Source: Verrucomicrobiaceae bacterium UBA7681 (GTDB taxonomy: Bacteria > Verrucomicrobiota > Verrucomicrobiia > Verrucomicrobiales > Verrucomicrobiaceae). Taken from it: a stretch of DNA of 64,000 bases. The stretch's first letter is position 1; each line of letters opens with the position of its first letter. Below the pieces are notes generated by a model. The model saw only the letters and a program-made list of their open reading frames with translations, did no database searches and was not told the origin of the DNA. This document shows positions 33,696 through 43,049 of the stretch, in pieces. The stretch is taken from contig DLGZ01000048.1 of NCBI GenBank assembly GCA_002482965.1, positions 266,969-330,968 on the forward strand, read 5' to 3'. Made by a program: the position numbers and the translations under genes.

Positions 33696-36600
33696 TTAGG
33701 CCCTCCTGCGGCGCAAACACAATGGCAGGATCCCCAGCAGCAGGAGCAAGGCGCGGGCGGGCTCAGGGACGACGACCAAGGTTAGCGATCCGCTGCCACT
33801 GAAGTCGAGAATTTGCCAGGTGAGGCCATAGGTGCTGAGGTCGGGCAGATCCAGATTGCCCTCGTTGCCGATGTTGGCCCCCGTACGGTTATTGGTGCCG
33901 ATGCTAAAAACGGAGGTCGTGCCCGTGTCGAGCACCGTGTTCCAGTCCAGCAGAACGAAGGTGTCGCCGAGGGTGGCCGTGTAGGTGTCTCCATTCACCA
34001 CGATGTTGCTATTAACGTTCAGGGTGAGTGCGCCGCTAATGAGGATTTTGTCAGAAGCGAGGGTGGACGTGGCGCTGGAACCGGTGATCTGGAGCTCGAT
34101 CACGGTGGTGGCGGCGACCGGGGTGAAAATGAGTTCGCTGGTGGTCAGGGTGCCGACCGCTGTGCCGCCATTGTCACCGGGCCGGACGGTGCCCTGAGTG
34201 ACGGTGGTGGTGCCTTGAATCTGGCCAGTGCCGGAAAGCACCGCGGTTGCCCCATTGAGAACTACCTGGCCAGTGCCGGTCTGGCCGCTGCTAGAGGCAC
34301 CCACTTGAAGATTGCCAGCAGTGACGGTGGTGGTGCCTGTTTGCGTGCTGGCGCCGCTGAGCACGAGGGTGCCTGCGCCGGTCTTGTTCAAAGCGCCGTC
34401 TCCACTGATTGAGCCGCTGACGGTCAAGGTCTGGCCGGTGGCGACATCCAGGGTGCCGCCGTTGCTGCCGAGGGTGATGTTGCGCTGGGCGCTGCCGCCG
34501 TTGTCGAGTGTCATCGAGGCGGTGGCAGAGAGGGTGCCGCCATTGAGGTTCACGGCGGAGCCGGTGGCGACGGCACCGAGGTTGGCGTTGCTGCTGATGC
34601 TGGTGATGCCGCCGTTGAGATAGGTGGCACCGGTGTAGTCATTGGTGCCAGAGAGAATCAACTGGCCGCCACCACTTTTGGTGAGGCCGACCGCACCGGT
34701 GAGGGTGGCGTCCACGGTGAGGGCGGCGCTGGTGTTGTTCTGAATGATAATGATGTCCTGGCCGTTGCCAGAGGTGAGGGAGCCTCCGGTGATGAGGGTG
34801 GCGTTGCCTGCAACGGTTGGGGTGACGAGAATGCCTCCGCTGCCGATGGTGTGGGTGCCATTGAGCGTGAGCGTCGGGGTGGCGATGGCGCTATTGAACC
34901 GGATGCTGCCGACGGTGACGTTGGCATTGAGGGTGAGGCTCGCTGTGAGGTCGAGATTGGTGGATGCGGTGGTGGCGGAGGTATTGGAATAAAGACCTGT
35001 GGCCAGAGCGACAATCTTACCACTGCTGTAGGTGGCCCAGCCAGTGCCATTGGTGTAGTTGGCATTTCCATTTTCGACGTAGAAAGTGGCATAACCGCCG
35101 ATGATCCCGGAGGCGGAGTTCGTTCCTGTGGCGGCTATGCCCGAGCCACCACCGCCATTGGCGCTGAAAACGACGGTGCCGCCGGCTTCACGAGTGATCG
35201 CTCCCAAGGTCAGCGACATGATGCCGCCCCCCGTGCGAGTCTGATTTATCACGGACGATCCTGCGCGGATGGTCGCTCCGTTCAGAATCTGGGAGTTGGG
35301 CCCCAAAGTGCTCTGTTGTTGAAAAAACGTGCCGCCCCCCAGGACAAGAGCTGAGCCGGAATTAATGATGTTGCTGGTCGGTGCACCACTGCCGAAGAGG
35401 ATCCTCAAAGTACCGGCATTCACCGTGGTCGCCCCTGTGTAAGTCTGGGCAGCGCTGAATGTCTGAATTCCTGCGCCCACCTTGGTAAGGGCACCGGCTC
35501 CGCTCAGGACCCCGGAATAGGTTTGTGAAGCGCCGTTGTTTCCTATGGTAAGCGTCACGGCGTTGGAAGCGTTGTCGGTGAGCGCGAGGTCGGTGGTGCC
35601 AGTGAGGCCGCCGAAGGTGAAGCTGTGGCTGGCGACGGATGAATCAAACACGATGCCAGTGCCCCCGGTGGTGACGGTGCTGCTCTGCAAGGCCAGACTA
35701 TTGGCCAGAATGAGACTGCCAGACGTGATGGTAGTGGCCCCCGTGAAGGTGTTGGCTCCCCCAAGGGTGAGGACCGAGTCAGCCGCGCCATTGAGGGTGA
35801 AGGCCAGGGCACCTGTGCCGCCATTGCGCAGAGTCCCAGCATACGTGTTGGCGGTGCTGGCTGCGAGGGCAACGGTGAGGGTCACAGCCGTGTTCGAGCC
35901 GTTTTCCACGGCGGCGGTGCCAGGCGTGAAGGCCGTGCTTAAGCCGGTGAGTGTGAAGTTGCTGCCGTTGAGTTGGAACTTGGTGCCTGAGGTGGCGGCC
36001 GCGCCAAAAACGAGCGCGCCATTGGCGGTACCGTAGGCGGTGTTTACCACCGGCGTGCCCAGCGTCAAAATGCCACCTGCATTGATGGTGAGGGTACCGC
36101 CAAAATTGACGGTACCCGTGCCGGCACTGCCTCCATTGACCTGCGGAGAGAGCAAGGTGCGGGTGCCTGCAGAAACGGTGATCGCATTGGCCAAGGTAAA
36201 AGTGCTGCCTCGGGCCACGCCGAACTGCAGAGTGCCACCACTGGCCTGAATGGTGCTGCTGCCTGCGGAGCCAGCATTGAGCAGCACCACGGTGCCACCG
36301 CTGAGAGTGAGGCCGTTGGTAATGGTATTGGCGGTAGAGAGCGTCACTGCTCCACCACTGACAGTGAGATTGGTGAGGGTGTTGGACGCTGAAAGCGTCA
36401 GTATTCCTCCGCTGACAGTGACATTAGTTAGGACGTTGGACGTGGCGGAGAATGTCAGCGCCCCACTGGTGACGCTGACGTCGTTAAGAGTGACGGCGCT
36501 GGCCAGGGTTTGAATGGCTCCAGCCACAGTCAGCCTGCCACTGCCGGTGAAGGTGCCGCTGTAGCTCTGCGTGCCGGAGGAGAGGGTGAGAGTCTGTCCA

Positions 36601-37814
36601 CTGGCAAGATTAACGACGCTGCTGCTGGCCAATGAGCCGGCACTCAATCCCCCAATGACCTCGCTGCCCTGAACATCGAAGGTATTGGCGGAGGAGTTGG
36701 CAAAAGAGACCGCACCGGCGTCGGCGAGAGCACTGCCACCGCTGATGCGCAGTGTGGAAGCAGAGATGGCGGTACCGCCTGCGTAGGTGTTCGTTCCTGT
36801 TAACGCGATGATACCCACCCCGCTGATCGTCACACCACCAGCGCCTGAAATGTTCCCGCTGATGGTGAAAACGCTGTTCGCGGAGGCTGTACTGAGGGTG
36901 GCGACCTTGCCGCTGGCGATGGTGATGTTTCCCAACCAACTGACGGATGGTGTGATGAGGGTGGCAATGTTGGTGGTGAGCGTGCCTGAGTTGACAAAGT
37001 TCAGCGTGGTACCTGAGGCGTAGTTGTAATTGGTGTTACCGCCAGTGTTCTGCCGGATGTCAAAGCCGCCGCTGATGATGTTGATGGTGGCGAGTCCGTT
37101 CAAGGCACCGCTGTTTTCCAGCAGGCTGATGGGTCCGGTGGTGTTGACATTGAGCGTACCGCCTCCGGCGAAGGATGAGTTGTTCAGCCAGATGCGTGTA
37201 CCTGTGAGTGTGACCGAGCCAGTGGCGATGAGCGCGGTGGAAATGGTGGGAATGATCGACGAAGAACCGGTGGAACTGTTAATGATGGCACCATCGCTTA
37301 GCGTGATGGAAGTGCCGCCGCTGAGGGTGACCGCACCTTCTTCAAAATAAAGTCCATTGGCAGACTGCTCGCCGCTGACGGTGATGGCAGTACCAGCGGT
37401 GCCATTGGTCCCTGCGGAAAAGTGCAGGTCGTTGGTGCCGTCGGTGGTGCTCTGGAAGGTGTTGGTAACACCGGCTGGGTCGGTGTTCCAAAACAAGCTG
37501 GTGCCCCAGGTGCCCGTGGCGGCACCGGAGCCGTCGGCTATGCCATTGGTGTCCCAGTACAAGTCGTTGGCCGCCTGCAGTCTGCCATTGGGACAGACCA
37601 TGGTCAGGAAACAAATGGTCCAGACGATGGTCGGCGCAAAACAGCCATTCACCCACGCCCCCAAAGCACGCAGCGATGACGCTGCGGCCTGCGGTAGAGG
37701 GAATGAAAATGAAAAGCGGGGGGCGGCAGCTGGGGTGGGGGCGGCGTTCAAATCAACGAGGTTTTTTACCAGACATGCATCTGGGGGGCGAAGGGAGAAA
37801 ATAGCATACGCCAT
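33696..37814 (-). CDS. Autotransporter-associated repeat protein with PEP-CTERM sorting signal
   Basis: A 1372-residue surface protein. A long N-terminal region is followed by a hydrophobic signal stretch (TIVWTICFLTMVC, cleavage probably near LQAAND at about 83). The body is built of beta-helix repeats of the autotransporter-associated type, for example GAGTLVLSGASTQTGTTTV and GAGIQTFSAAQTYTGATTV, rich in Gly, Ser, Thr and Asn and nearly free of Cys. The C-terminus is VVPEPARALLLLLGILPLCLRRRRA: a PEP motif, one hydrophobic helix and a basic end, which is the exosortase recognition signal. The true start may be downstream of 37814. The exosortase at 17149-18123 is the likely processing enzyme. 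Confidence 0.88.
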   Translation of the reverse strand: MAYAIFSLRPPDACLVKNLVDLNAAPTPAAAPRFSFSFPLPQAAASSLRALGAWVNGCFAPTIVWTICFLTMVCPNGRLQAANDLYWDTNGIADGSGAATGTWGTSLFWNTDPAGVTNTFQSTTDGTNDLHFSAGTNGTAGTAITVSGEQSANGLYFEEGAVTLSGGTSITLSDGAIINSSTGSSSIIPTISTALIATGSVTLTGTRIWLNNSSFAGGGTLNVNTTGPISLLENSGALNGLATINIISGGFDIRQNTGGNTNYNYASGTTLNFVNSGTLTTNIATLITPSVSWLGNITIASGKVATLSTASANSVFTISGNISGAGGVTISGVGIIALTGTNTYAGGTAISASTLRISGGSALADAGAVSFANSSANTFDVQGSEVIGGLSAGSLASSSVVNLASGQTLTLSSGTQSYSGTFTGSGRLTVAGAIQTLASAVTLNDVSVTSGALTFSATSNVLTNVTVSGGILTLSASNTLTNLTVSGGAVTLSTANTITNGLTLSGGTVVLLNAGSAGSSTIQASGGTLQFGVARGSTFTLANAITVSAGTRTLLSPQVNGGSAGTGTVNFGGTLTINAGGILTLGTPVVNTAYGTANGALVFGAAATSGTKFQLNGSNFTLTGLSTAFTPGTAAVENGSNTAVTLTVALAASTANTYAGTLRNGGTGALAFTLNGAADSVLTLGGANTFTGATTITSGSLILANSLALQSSTVTTGGTGIVFDSSVASHSFTFGGLTGTTDLALTDNASNAVTLTIGNNGASQTYSGVLSGAGALTKVGAGIQTFSAAQTYTGATTVNAGTLRILFGSGAPTSNIINSGSALVLGGGTFFQQQSTLGPNSQILNGATIRAGSSVINQTRTGGGIMSLTLGAITREAGGTVVFSANGGGGSGIAATGTNSASGIIGGYATFYVENGNANYTNGTGWATYSSGKIVALATGLYSNTSATTASTNLDLTASLTLNANVTVGSIRFNSAIATPTLTLNGTHTIGSGGILVTPTVAGNATLITGGSLTSGNGQDIIIIQNNTSAALTVDATLTGAVGLTKSGGGQLILSGTNDYTGATYLNGGITSISSNANLGAVATGSAVNLNGGTLSATASMTLDNGGSAQRNITLGSNGGTLDVATGQTLTVSGSISGDGALNKTGAGTLVLSGASTQTGTTTVTAGNLQVGASSSGQTGTGQVVLNGATAVLSGTGQIQGTTTVTQGTVRPGDNGGTAVGTLTTSELIFTPVAATTVIELQITGSSATSTLASDKILISGALTLNVNSNIVVNGDTYTATLGDTFVLLDWNTVLDTGTTSVFSIGTNNRTGANIGNEGNLDLPDLSTYGLTWQILDFSGSGSLTLVVVPEPARALLLLLGILPLCLRRRRA

Positions 37815-37906
37815 AGCCTGGGTGTTTTCGACGGCAAAATAATGCCCTCGGCACTAGGGGAAAGCGTCAACCCAGATAAACCTTTAACTGCCACTGGCGG
37901 TGAGCC

Positions 37907-38773
37907 TTACACCAGCTTGGCCAGCGCGTCCGGCAGGGGTAGAACGAAGTCCATTTTTTCCTCGGTCGCGGGGTGGAAGAAATGGAGCTCGCTGGAGTGA
38001 AGGCCCAGACGGCGGGCGGGATCGGTGGTGGCACCGTAGGGCTTGTCGCCGATGATGGGATGGCCCATGTCGGAGAGGTGGACGCGGATCTGATGGCGGC
38101 GGCCGGTTTCGAGCTTCAATTCGACGAGCGTGGTGTGGTGCGTACGCTTGAGCACTTTGAAGTGGGTGATGGCCTCGCGGGTGTCTTCATCCGGCGGGAC
38201 GCTGCGGACGCGGAGGGAGAACTCTTCATTGAGGTGGCAGCGCAGGGTGCCGGAATCGCGCTTGATGACGCCTTCGGCGATGGCGAGGTATGTTTTGTCG
38301 AAGCGATGCCAGTTCTGCTGCAGGATGCGCTTGAAGGGCTCGGTTTTGGCGAAAACGATGAGGCCGGAGGTGTCGCGGTCCAGGCGGTGGACGATCCAGA
38401 CGCGATTGCGGACATCGGTGCCGCGCACATGGTCGGTGAGTGCGGCGTAGGCGGTGCGGCCACTGCCGGAATCCGTGGCCACGGTGAGCCAGCCGGCCCC
38501 TTTGTTCAGCACGATGATGGCCTCGTCTTCATACACGATGCTGAGACCGGCAGGTATGGGGGTCACGTCGGCCCGTGGGGCACGCTCCACCTTGATGGTG
38601 ATCTTGTCGCCGGGCTTGAGCTTGTGGTCGTGGCGGGTCACGGCGTGGTCATTCACGCGGACGCTGCCGTATTTGAGCCACTGCTTGAGACGCGTGCGCT
38701 TCATGTCCGGCCAGTTCTCAAAGAGAAAGGGCAGGAGTTCGACGGTTGCGGTGACGGTGCGTTGCTCAGACAT
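37907..38773 (-). CDS. RluA-family pseudouridine synthase
   Basis: A 288-residue enzyme with an N-terminal S4 RNA-binding domain (about 10-70) and a catalytic domain holding HRLDRDTSGLIVFAK (129-143), with Asp132 as catalytic aspartate. RluA-type enzymes isomerise uridines in 23S rRNA or tRNA; the exact site is not shown by sequence alone. It is divergent from the cytochrome gene at 38857 and upstream of the PEP-CTERM gene by 92 bases. Confidence 0.93.
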   Translation of the reverse strand: MSEQRTVTATVELLPFLFENWPDMKRTRLKQWLKYGSVRVNDHAVTRHDHKLKPGDKITIKVERAPRADVTPIPAGLSIVYEDEAIIVLNKGAGWLTVATDSGSGRTAYAALTDHVRGTDVRNRVWIVHRLDRDTSGLIVFAKTEPFKRILQQNWHRFDKTYLAIAEGVIKRDSGTLRCHLNEEFSLRVRSVPPDEDTREAITHFKVLKRTHHTTLVELKLETGRRHQIRVHLSDMGHPIIGDKPYGATTDPARRLGLHSSELHFFHPATEEKMDFVLPLPDALAKLV

Positions 38774-38856
38774 GGGGTCTCATGCCACGGAAAAAAGAAG
38801 CTGGCTAAGGAAAAGCGGGGTGGCACGTTCCTGCTGAGCTCAAAAACGCGCCTCTC

Positions 38857-39429
38857 ATGCCCCTGCTTCGCCCTTTCCTGATCGTTCCATTCCTTGCAGC
38901 CTCCTCCGTCTTTGCGGTGGATTTCAAGAAGGACATTGCGCCCATTTTGGAGAAGAACTGCTACGAGTGCCACAGCCGAAAGACAGGCAAAAAGAAGGCC
39001 GGTTTTATGTTTGACGACCTGGAGTACTTTAAGGGGGACATCGCCGACAATGATGTGGCGCAGATCCGTCCGGGAAAACCTTCGGAAAGCCATTTCCTAG
39101 AGGTCCTCGTCAATGACGGCAAGAACCACATGCCGCCCAATGAAAACCTTTCCAGCTCGGACATCAAAAAGATCACGGAATGGATCAGCGAAGGGGCGAG
39201 TTTTGACAAAGATGCTCCGAAACTTGCCCCCACAGCGGTCAAAAAATCGCTGCCACCGATCATGAGCTGGACCAGTACCGAAGGCAAAACGATCAAGGCG
39301 GGTTTTGTGCGTTTAGAAGGCGGGAATGTGGTGCTGCGGATGCCAGCCAACGGTCAGGAGGCATCCGTGGCGCTAACGAGGCTGTCTGAGGCCAGCCAGA
39401 AGCTGGCGCGTGATTGCGCGGCACCTTGA
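38857..39429 (+). CDS. Secreted cytochrome c-type protein with SHD1-like tail
   Basis: A 190-residue protein with signal peptide (LLRPFLIVPFLAASSVFA). The PSCyt1-like domain holds the heme motif CYECH at 35-39 and NHMPPNENLSSSDIKKITEWI near 90-110, with a Met that could be the distal ligand. The C-terminal part (about 138-185), SWTSTEGKTIKAGFVRLEGG and VALTRLSEASQKLA, resembles the SHD1 domain common in planctomycetes and verrucomicrobia. It is a compact periplasmic protein; its partner is unknown. It converges on the YkgJ-type gene with 2 bases between. Confidence 0.85.
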   Translation: MPLLRPFLIVPFLAASSVFAVDFKKDIAPILEKNCYECHSRKTGKKKAGFMFDDLEYFKGDIADNDVAQIRPGKPSESHFLEVLVNDGKNHMPPNENLSSSDIKKITEWISEGASFDKDAPKLAPTAVKKSLPPIMSWTSTEGKTIKAGFVRLEGGNVVLRMPANGQEASVALTRLSEASQKLARDCAAP

Positions 39430-39431
39430 GA

Positions 39432-39947
39432 TCAGATATCCGCCAGAGCGTCACTGACGGCGGCTTCGAGGGGGCGTGAGCCGCTGCCGCCGAGACGTTC
39501 GTCGAGGGCTTCGAGACGCTGGATGAGATCTGCGACGTGCTTGCGTGGATACATGCCACCGGCTTCGGCACAGAAGTGGGTGCGACAGCCAAAAGGGCGG
39601 TTTTTGTAGATGGTGCAGCGGCCCTCACGGCCCAGCAGGGGGCAGGCCCCATCAGGATGAGGTTTGAGCGCCTTGCGACCGCTGGCGCGAACTCCCTGTG
39701 CTGCATACAAAGCTTCTCCTCGGGTGAGCATCGGCGTGTGTCCTGCGAGCCGGAAGTGACAGCAGCCGGTGCGCATCTCACACTGGCGAGGCAGGGGGCG
39801 GCGCTCCAGCTCGGCATAAATCGCCTCTATTTCTTGGCGGTGGTCTGGCTTCGGAGGTTTCATACGGGGTGCATTCAGCATGGCTGTGCTGGCTTTTGTG
39901 GCACGCGATTTTTGCAAAGCGTCATTTTGAGATTTGAGATTTCCCAT
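39432..39947 (-). CDS. YkgJ-type cysteine cluster protein
   Basis: A 171-residue protein with a basic N-terminus and a zinc/iron-chelating domain: Cys in RQCEMRTGCCHF (near 55-65), CPLL and CTIYKNRPFGCRTHFC (about 100-126), an arrangement typical of the CxxCxxxxCC family. It probably binds an Fe-S cluster or zinc. Internal ATGs at codons 23 and 29 are possible starts. No function is assigned. It is divergent from the pseudokinase gene. Confidence 0.85.
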   Translation of the reverse strand: MGNLKSQNDALQKSRATKASTAMLNAPRMKPPKPDHRQEIEAIYAELERRPLPRQCEMRTGCCHFRLAGHTPMLTRGEALYAAQGVRASGRKALKPHPDGACPLLGREGRCTIYKNRPFGCRTHFCAEAGGMYPRKHVADLIQRLEALDERLGGSGSRPLEAAVSDALADI

Positions 39948-40042
39948 TCCACCCCCATCGTACGAGCCCGGGATGTCGCACCAGTCCAGTTACCGCGTCA
40001 TCCGGGATCAACCACCATCCTCTAGAGACACCTGAATCACGC

Positions 40043-42625
40043 ATGAGTCTGCCTGAAATCGCCGGACATGAATTGCAGGACCTAGTCGGCAGTGGGCGGT
40101 GTGGTGCTGTGTATCGGGCGGTGTCCACCAACGGCAAAGCCTGTGCGGTGAAGGTGTTCAGTTCGATGGCGATCAATCGCAAGGCCCTGGCCACCGCGTT
40201 CCGCGCTTTGCAGCAGATGCCGCACCATCGCGGTGTGCTGCCGGTGGAGAGCTACAGTTTTGACAGAACGCCCTATTTTTGCGTGATGCCGCTGGTCGGC
40301 GTGATGACGAAGGACAACCATGGCCGCCGTCAATGGCAGACGCCGACGCTGGAAGCCGCCTGCAACGGCCTGCCCCCGGAGCAGGCCTGGCGTCACATCT
40401 ATGAGGTGGCCGATGCACTTTCCTGGCTGCACAAGCACGGCATCCCGCATGGCAACCTGCGCCCGTCGAACATCTTGCTGGAGGACGATGCGGAATCTTC
40501 GATCCGTCTCACCGACATCGCGCAGGGCTGGGTGGGGGGGATTCATCACCTCGAACTGACGGATCATTTTGTGCATCTGTGCCCGGAGCAGGCGGAAAAC
40601 CCGGATGGCGTGTTCGCCGGCTATGGGCCTTCATGGGATGTGTACAGCTTTGGTGTGCTGGCGTATCGCCTGCTCAACGGCGTGCTGCCGCGCGGTGCGG
40701 AAATGTGGGAGAGCGAGGTCGAACGCGCCCGGCAGCAGGCGGCGTCAGGACTGGCGATGCAGGTGGACAGCAATGCGCTGCTGGCCGCCGTCAAAGCGCA
40801 GCCGAAAATTTACTGGCCAGAGGCAGCGCAGTCCAAGTGGGAGGAACGCCGTCGCAACATCATCGAGCGGGCCTTGGATTTGAACCCGGCTGCGCGCTGG
40901 GCTGACATGCGCGAGATTGTACGTGAGTTTGAGGTGCTCGAAAGCGACTACCTGCTCGAAGAATCGCGTGATCAGACGGTCCGCGAGCGTCAAAAGCAGG
41001 CGAAGAAGGTGCTTTCACTGCAGACCACGGCCATCGCGCTGCTGACCATTTTCGTGCTTTGCTTTGTTTACGCCTTCAAAACCCAGCGAAATCTGAACAA
41101 GGCGGAGAACACCATCGCCAGCATCAATGATGTGCATAAGATGGAGAATGATGCGCACCAAAGCCGCATTGACCTGCTGACAGGAGAGCGCGACAATGAG
41201 CGCAGCGCCAAGGCGGTGGCGGATCAAAACCTGCAGAACTCGCAGAACGCGGTGGACCAGTTCCTCACACAACTGCTGCAGACTCCCACGGGCAACGAGA
41301 TGGAGGCAGGCTTTCAGAAGGAGCAGCTCCGCGATGCGCTGGCCTACTGCATGCGCGGCCTGCCTGCCCTGGAGCAATCACCGGCGCTCGGCGTCGAACG
41401 GTTGCGTTCCTATGGCAACATCGGCCAGCTACACCTCAAGCTGCGCAACAGCGTGCAGGCGGTGGTTTACCTCACAAAGGCGCGTGATCAGGCGGCTGAA
41501 TTGATCCGCAAGGGGAATGGCGAAGGAGCCCAGATCGCGCTCTACCAGCAGTGGCTGGGCCGCTACAGCCTGCTCCTCTCCGACATCCGAGGACGCGAGG
41601 GGCGCCATGTCGAATCCCTCACGCTGCTCAAGGAAGCCACGGTCAACCTCGACAAGGGCCTGGTCGCTGATCCGAAAAACCGGCTGGCGCGCAATGAATG
41701 CGCCCGTGCGTGGCTGGAATACGGCCTGCGTACGCTGCGCAACGGTGATGTGGCCGACTCCGAGCAGGCGCTGGCGCGAGTGCCGACGATCCTCGATGCC
41801 AAGATGATCGGACACGAATTGATCAGCGACGAAAAATTCATCCTCGCGCGCGCCAAGTTTGCCAAAGGCATCAGCCAGCGTGATGCGGGCAAGGTGGAGG
41901 AGGCGTTGAACACGCTGATTGATTCCGTGAAGGACATGGGCGAGCTCGTACTCGGCAGCAGCCCGCGCAATCAGGACCAAGCATTGCTGCTGGCCGAGGC
42001 GTACACCGAACTGGCAGAACTGATCGGGCGTCATTTCAGTGGTTCGGATGCCAAGGAGGCGCACAACCAGGCCGTCCCGATCCTGCTGGAACTCATCCGT
42101 TTGCTGCCTGAGTGGGCCGAGGTGAAGTACCTGCTGGCCCGCAACTACGGTGCCATTGCATCGCTCGCGCGTGATGCTGGCAACCCGACTGAGGCAAGCA
42201 AGAAGAAGCAGGACGCCATCGAACTGGTGAACGAAATCCTCGCGGACGACAAGGACAACGTACGCTATGGCTTTCTGCTCGCGAAACTGCGGGGTGAATA
42301 CGCGGAACTGCTCGCTGACAGCGGCAAGACTACCGCCGCCATTCCGATTGCGAAGCAGGCTGTGGAATCGCTCGAAGCACTCATTCAAGCGCAGCCTGCC
42401 AATGACAAACTCACGCCGGAGCGCCGCATGTGGGCCAGCCAGCTCGCGCAGCTCTATGGCTCTCTGGGACACACCAGCGAGAGCGCCGGCAAGAAGACCG
42501 AGGCTAAAGCCGCTTTTGCCAACGCCGTGGCCATCTGGGAAAAACTTGCCGCCTCCATCGCCAATGACGAGGCCATCCAGACGGGTCTCAACTGGAGCAA
42601 GGGCCGTCTTGCGAAGCTGAAATGA
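40043..42625 (+). CDS. Membrane-anchored Ser/Thr protein kinase-like protein, probable pseudokinase
   Basis: An 860-residue protein: a kinase-like domain (about 8-295), one TM helix (326-346), a coiled-coil (about 350-420) and a C-terminal TPR-like helical repeat region. The glycine loop VGSGRCGAVYRA (15-26) and the ATP lysine (Lys37) are kept, and CPEQ (180-183) and SWDVYSFGV follow. However, HGNLRPSN at 136-143 has Asn138 in place of the catalytic HRD Asp and TDIA (157-160) replaces DFG. I therefore infer loss of normal phosphotransfer. It overlaps sufE by ATGA, giving an operon with sufE and a GNAT gene. Confidence 0.9.
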   Translation: MSLPEIAGHELQDLVGSGRCGAVYRAVSTNGKACAVKVFSSMAINRKALATAFRALQQMPHHRGVLPVESYSFDRTPYFCVMPLVGVMTKDNHGRRQWQTPTLEAACNGLPPEQAWRHIYEVADALSWLHKHGIPHGNLRPSNILLEDDAESSIRLTDIAQGWVGGIHHLELTDHFVHLCPEQAENPDGVFAGYGPSWDVYSFGVLAYRLLNGVLPRGAEMWESEVERARQQAASGLAMQVDSNALLAAVKAQPKIYWPEAAQSKWEERRRNIIERALDLNPAARWADMREIVREFEVLESDYLLEESRDQTVRERQKQAKKVLSLQTTAIALLTIFVLCFVYAFKTQRNLNKAENTIASINDVHKMENDAHQSRIDLLTGERDNERSAKAVADQNLQNSQNAVDQFLTQLLQTPTGNEMEAGFQKEQLRDALAYCMRGLPALEQSPALGVERLRSYGNIGQLHLKLRNSVQAVVYLTKARDQAAELIRKGNGEGAQIALYQQWLGRYSLLLSDIRGREGRHVESLTLLKEATVNLDKGLVADPKNRLARNECARAWLEYGLRTLRNGDVADSEQALARVPTILDAKMIGHELISDEKFILARAKFAKGISQRDAGKVEEALNTLIDSVKDMGELVLGSSPRNQDQALLLAEAYTELAELIGRHFSGSDAKEAHNQAVPILLELIRLLPEWAEVKYLLARNYGAIASLARDAGNPTEASKKKQDAIELVNEILADDKDNVRYGFLLAKLRGEYAELLADSGKTTAAIPIAKQAVESLEALIQAQPANDKLTPERRMWASQLAQLYGSLGHTSESAGKKTEAKAAFANAVAIWEKLAASIANDEAIQTGLNWSKGRLAKLK

Positions 42626-43047
42626 GCCTTGATGAAAAACAGCAGTCGCTCATCGACGACCTGAACATCATCCACGATCCGCACGAGCGGCTGAACGCGA
42701 TCGTCTCGCGCGGACATGCGTTGAAGCTGGATGAGGCGCACAAAACTGAAGCGAACCTCGTACCCGGCTGCGTCTCGCGCGTGTGGCTGCATGGCGAACT
42801 CGTCGATGGCCGCACGCGCTTCGTCTGCGATGCCGAATCACCGATGGTCAAGGGGCTCGCCGCGCTGCTGTGCGAATTGTACACCGATGCTGATCCTGCC
42901 GAAGCCGCCGCAGTCGAGCCTCGTGTGTGGGAAGCCTGCGGCTTCACCAAAATGCTTTCGCCCACGCGCTTGAATGGTCTGGCCAACATGCGGATCAGGA
43001 TCCGCGGGATGGCAAATGAGTTCATCGCTTCAAACTCGTCTCATTGA
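42622..43047 (+). CDS. SufE family Fe-S cluster assembly protein
   Basis: A 141-residue protein. Cys50 in NLVPGCVSRVWL is the sulfur-accepting cysteine of SufE/CsdE. The surrounding pattern (RFVCDAESPMVKGLAALLCEL and the C-terminal GLANMRIRIR) is the family core. SufE takes persulfide from SufS or CsdA. It is encoded alone here, without sufS or sufBCD nearby, and is coupled to the pseudokinase gene upstream by ATGA. Confidence 0.92.
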   Translation: MSLDEKQQSLIDDLNIIHDPHERLNAIVSRGHALKLDEAHKTEANLVPGCVSRVWLHGELVDGRTRFVCDAESPMVKGLAALLCELYTDADPAEAAAVEPRVWEACGFTKMLSPTRLNGLANMRIRIRGMANEFIASNSSH

Positions 43048-43049
43048 CC

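Noticed and set aside
33385..33720. 111-codon minus-strand frame across the rpsB start and leader
   Set aside because: It is out of frame with rpsB and lacks any conserved segment.
33813..37842. Several long plus-strand open frames opposite the PEP-CTERM gene
   Set aside because: They are low-complexity frames made by the repetitive Gly/Thr-rich gene on the other strand and have no domain or signal.
37839..37870. TTGACG and CATTAT boxes before the PEP-CTERM gene as a promoter
   Set aside because: The spacing is 20 bases, too long for a normal sigma-70 promoter.
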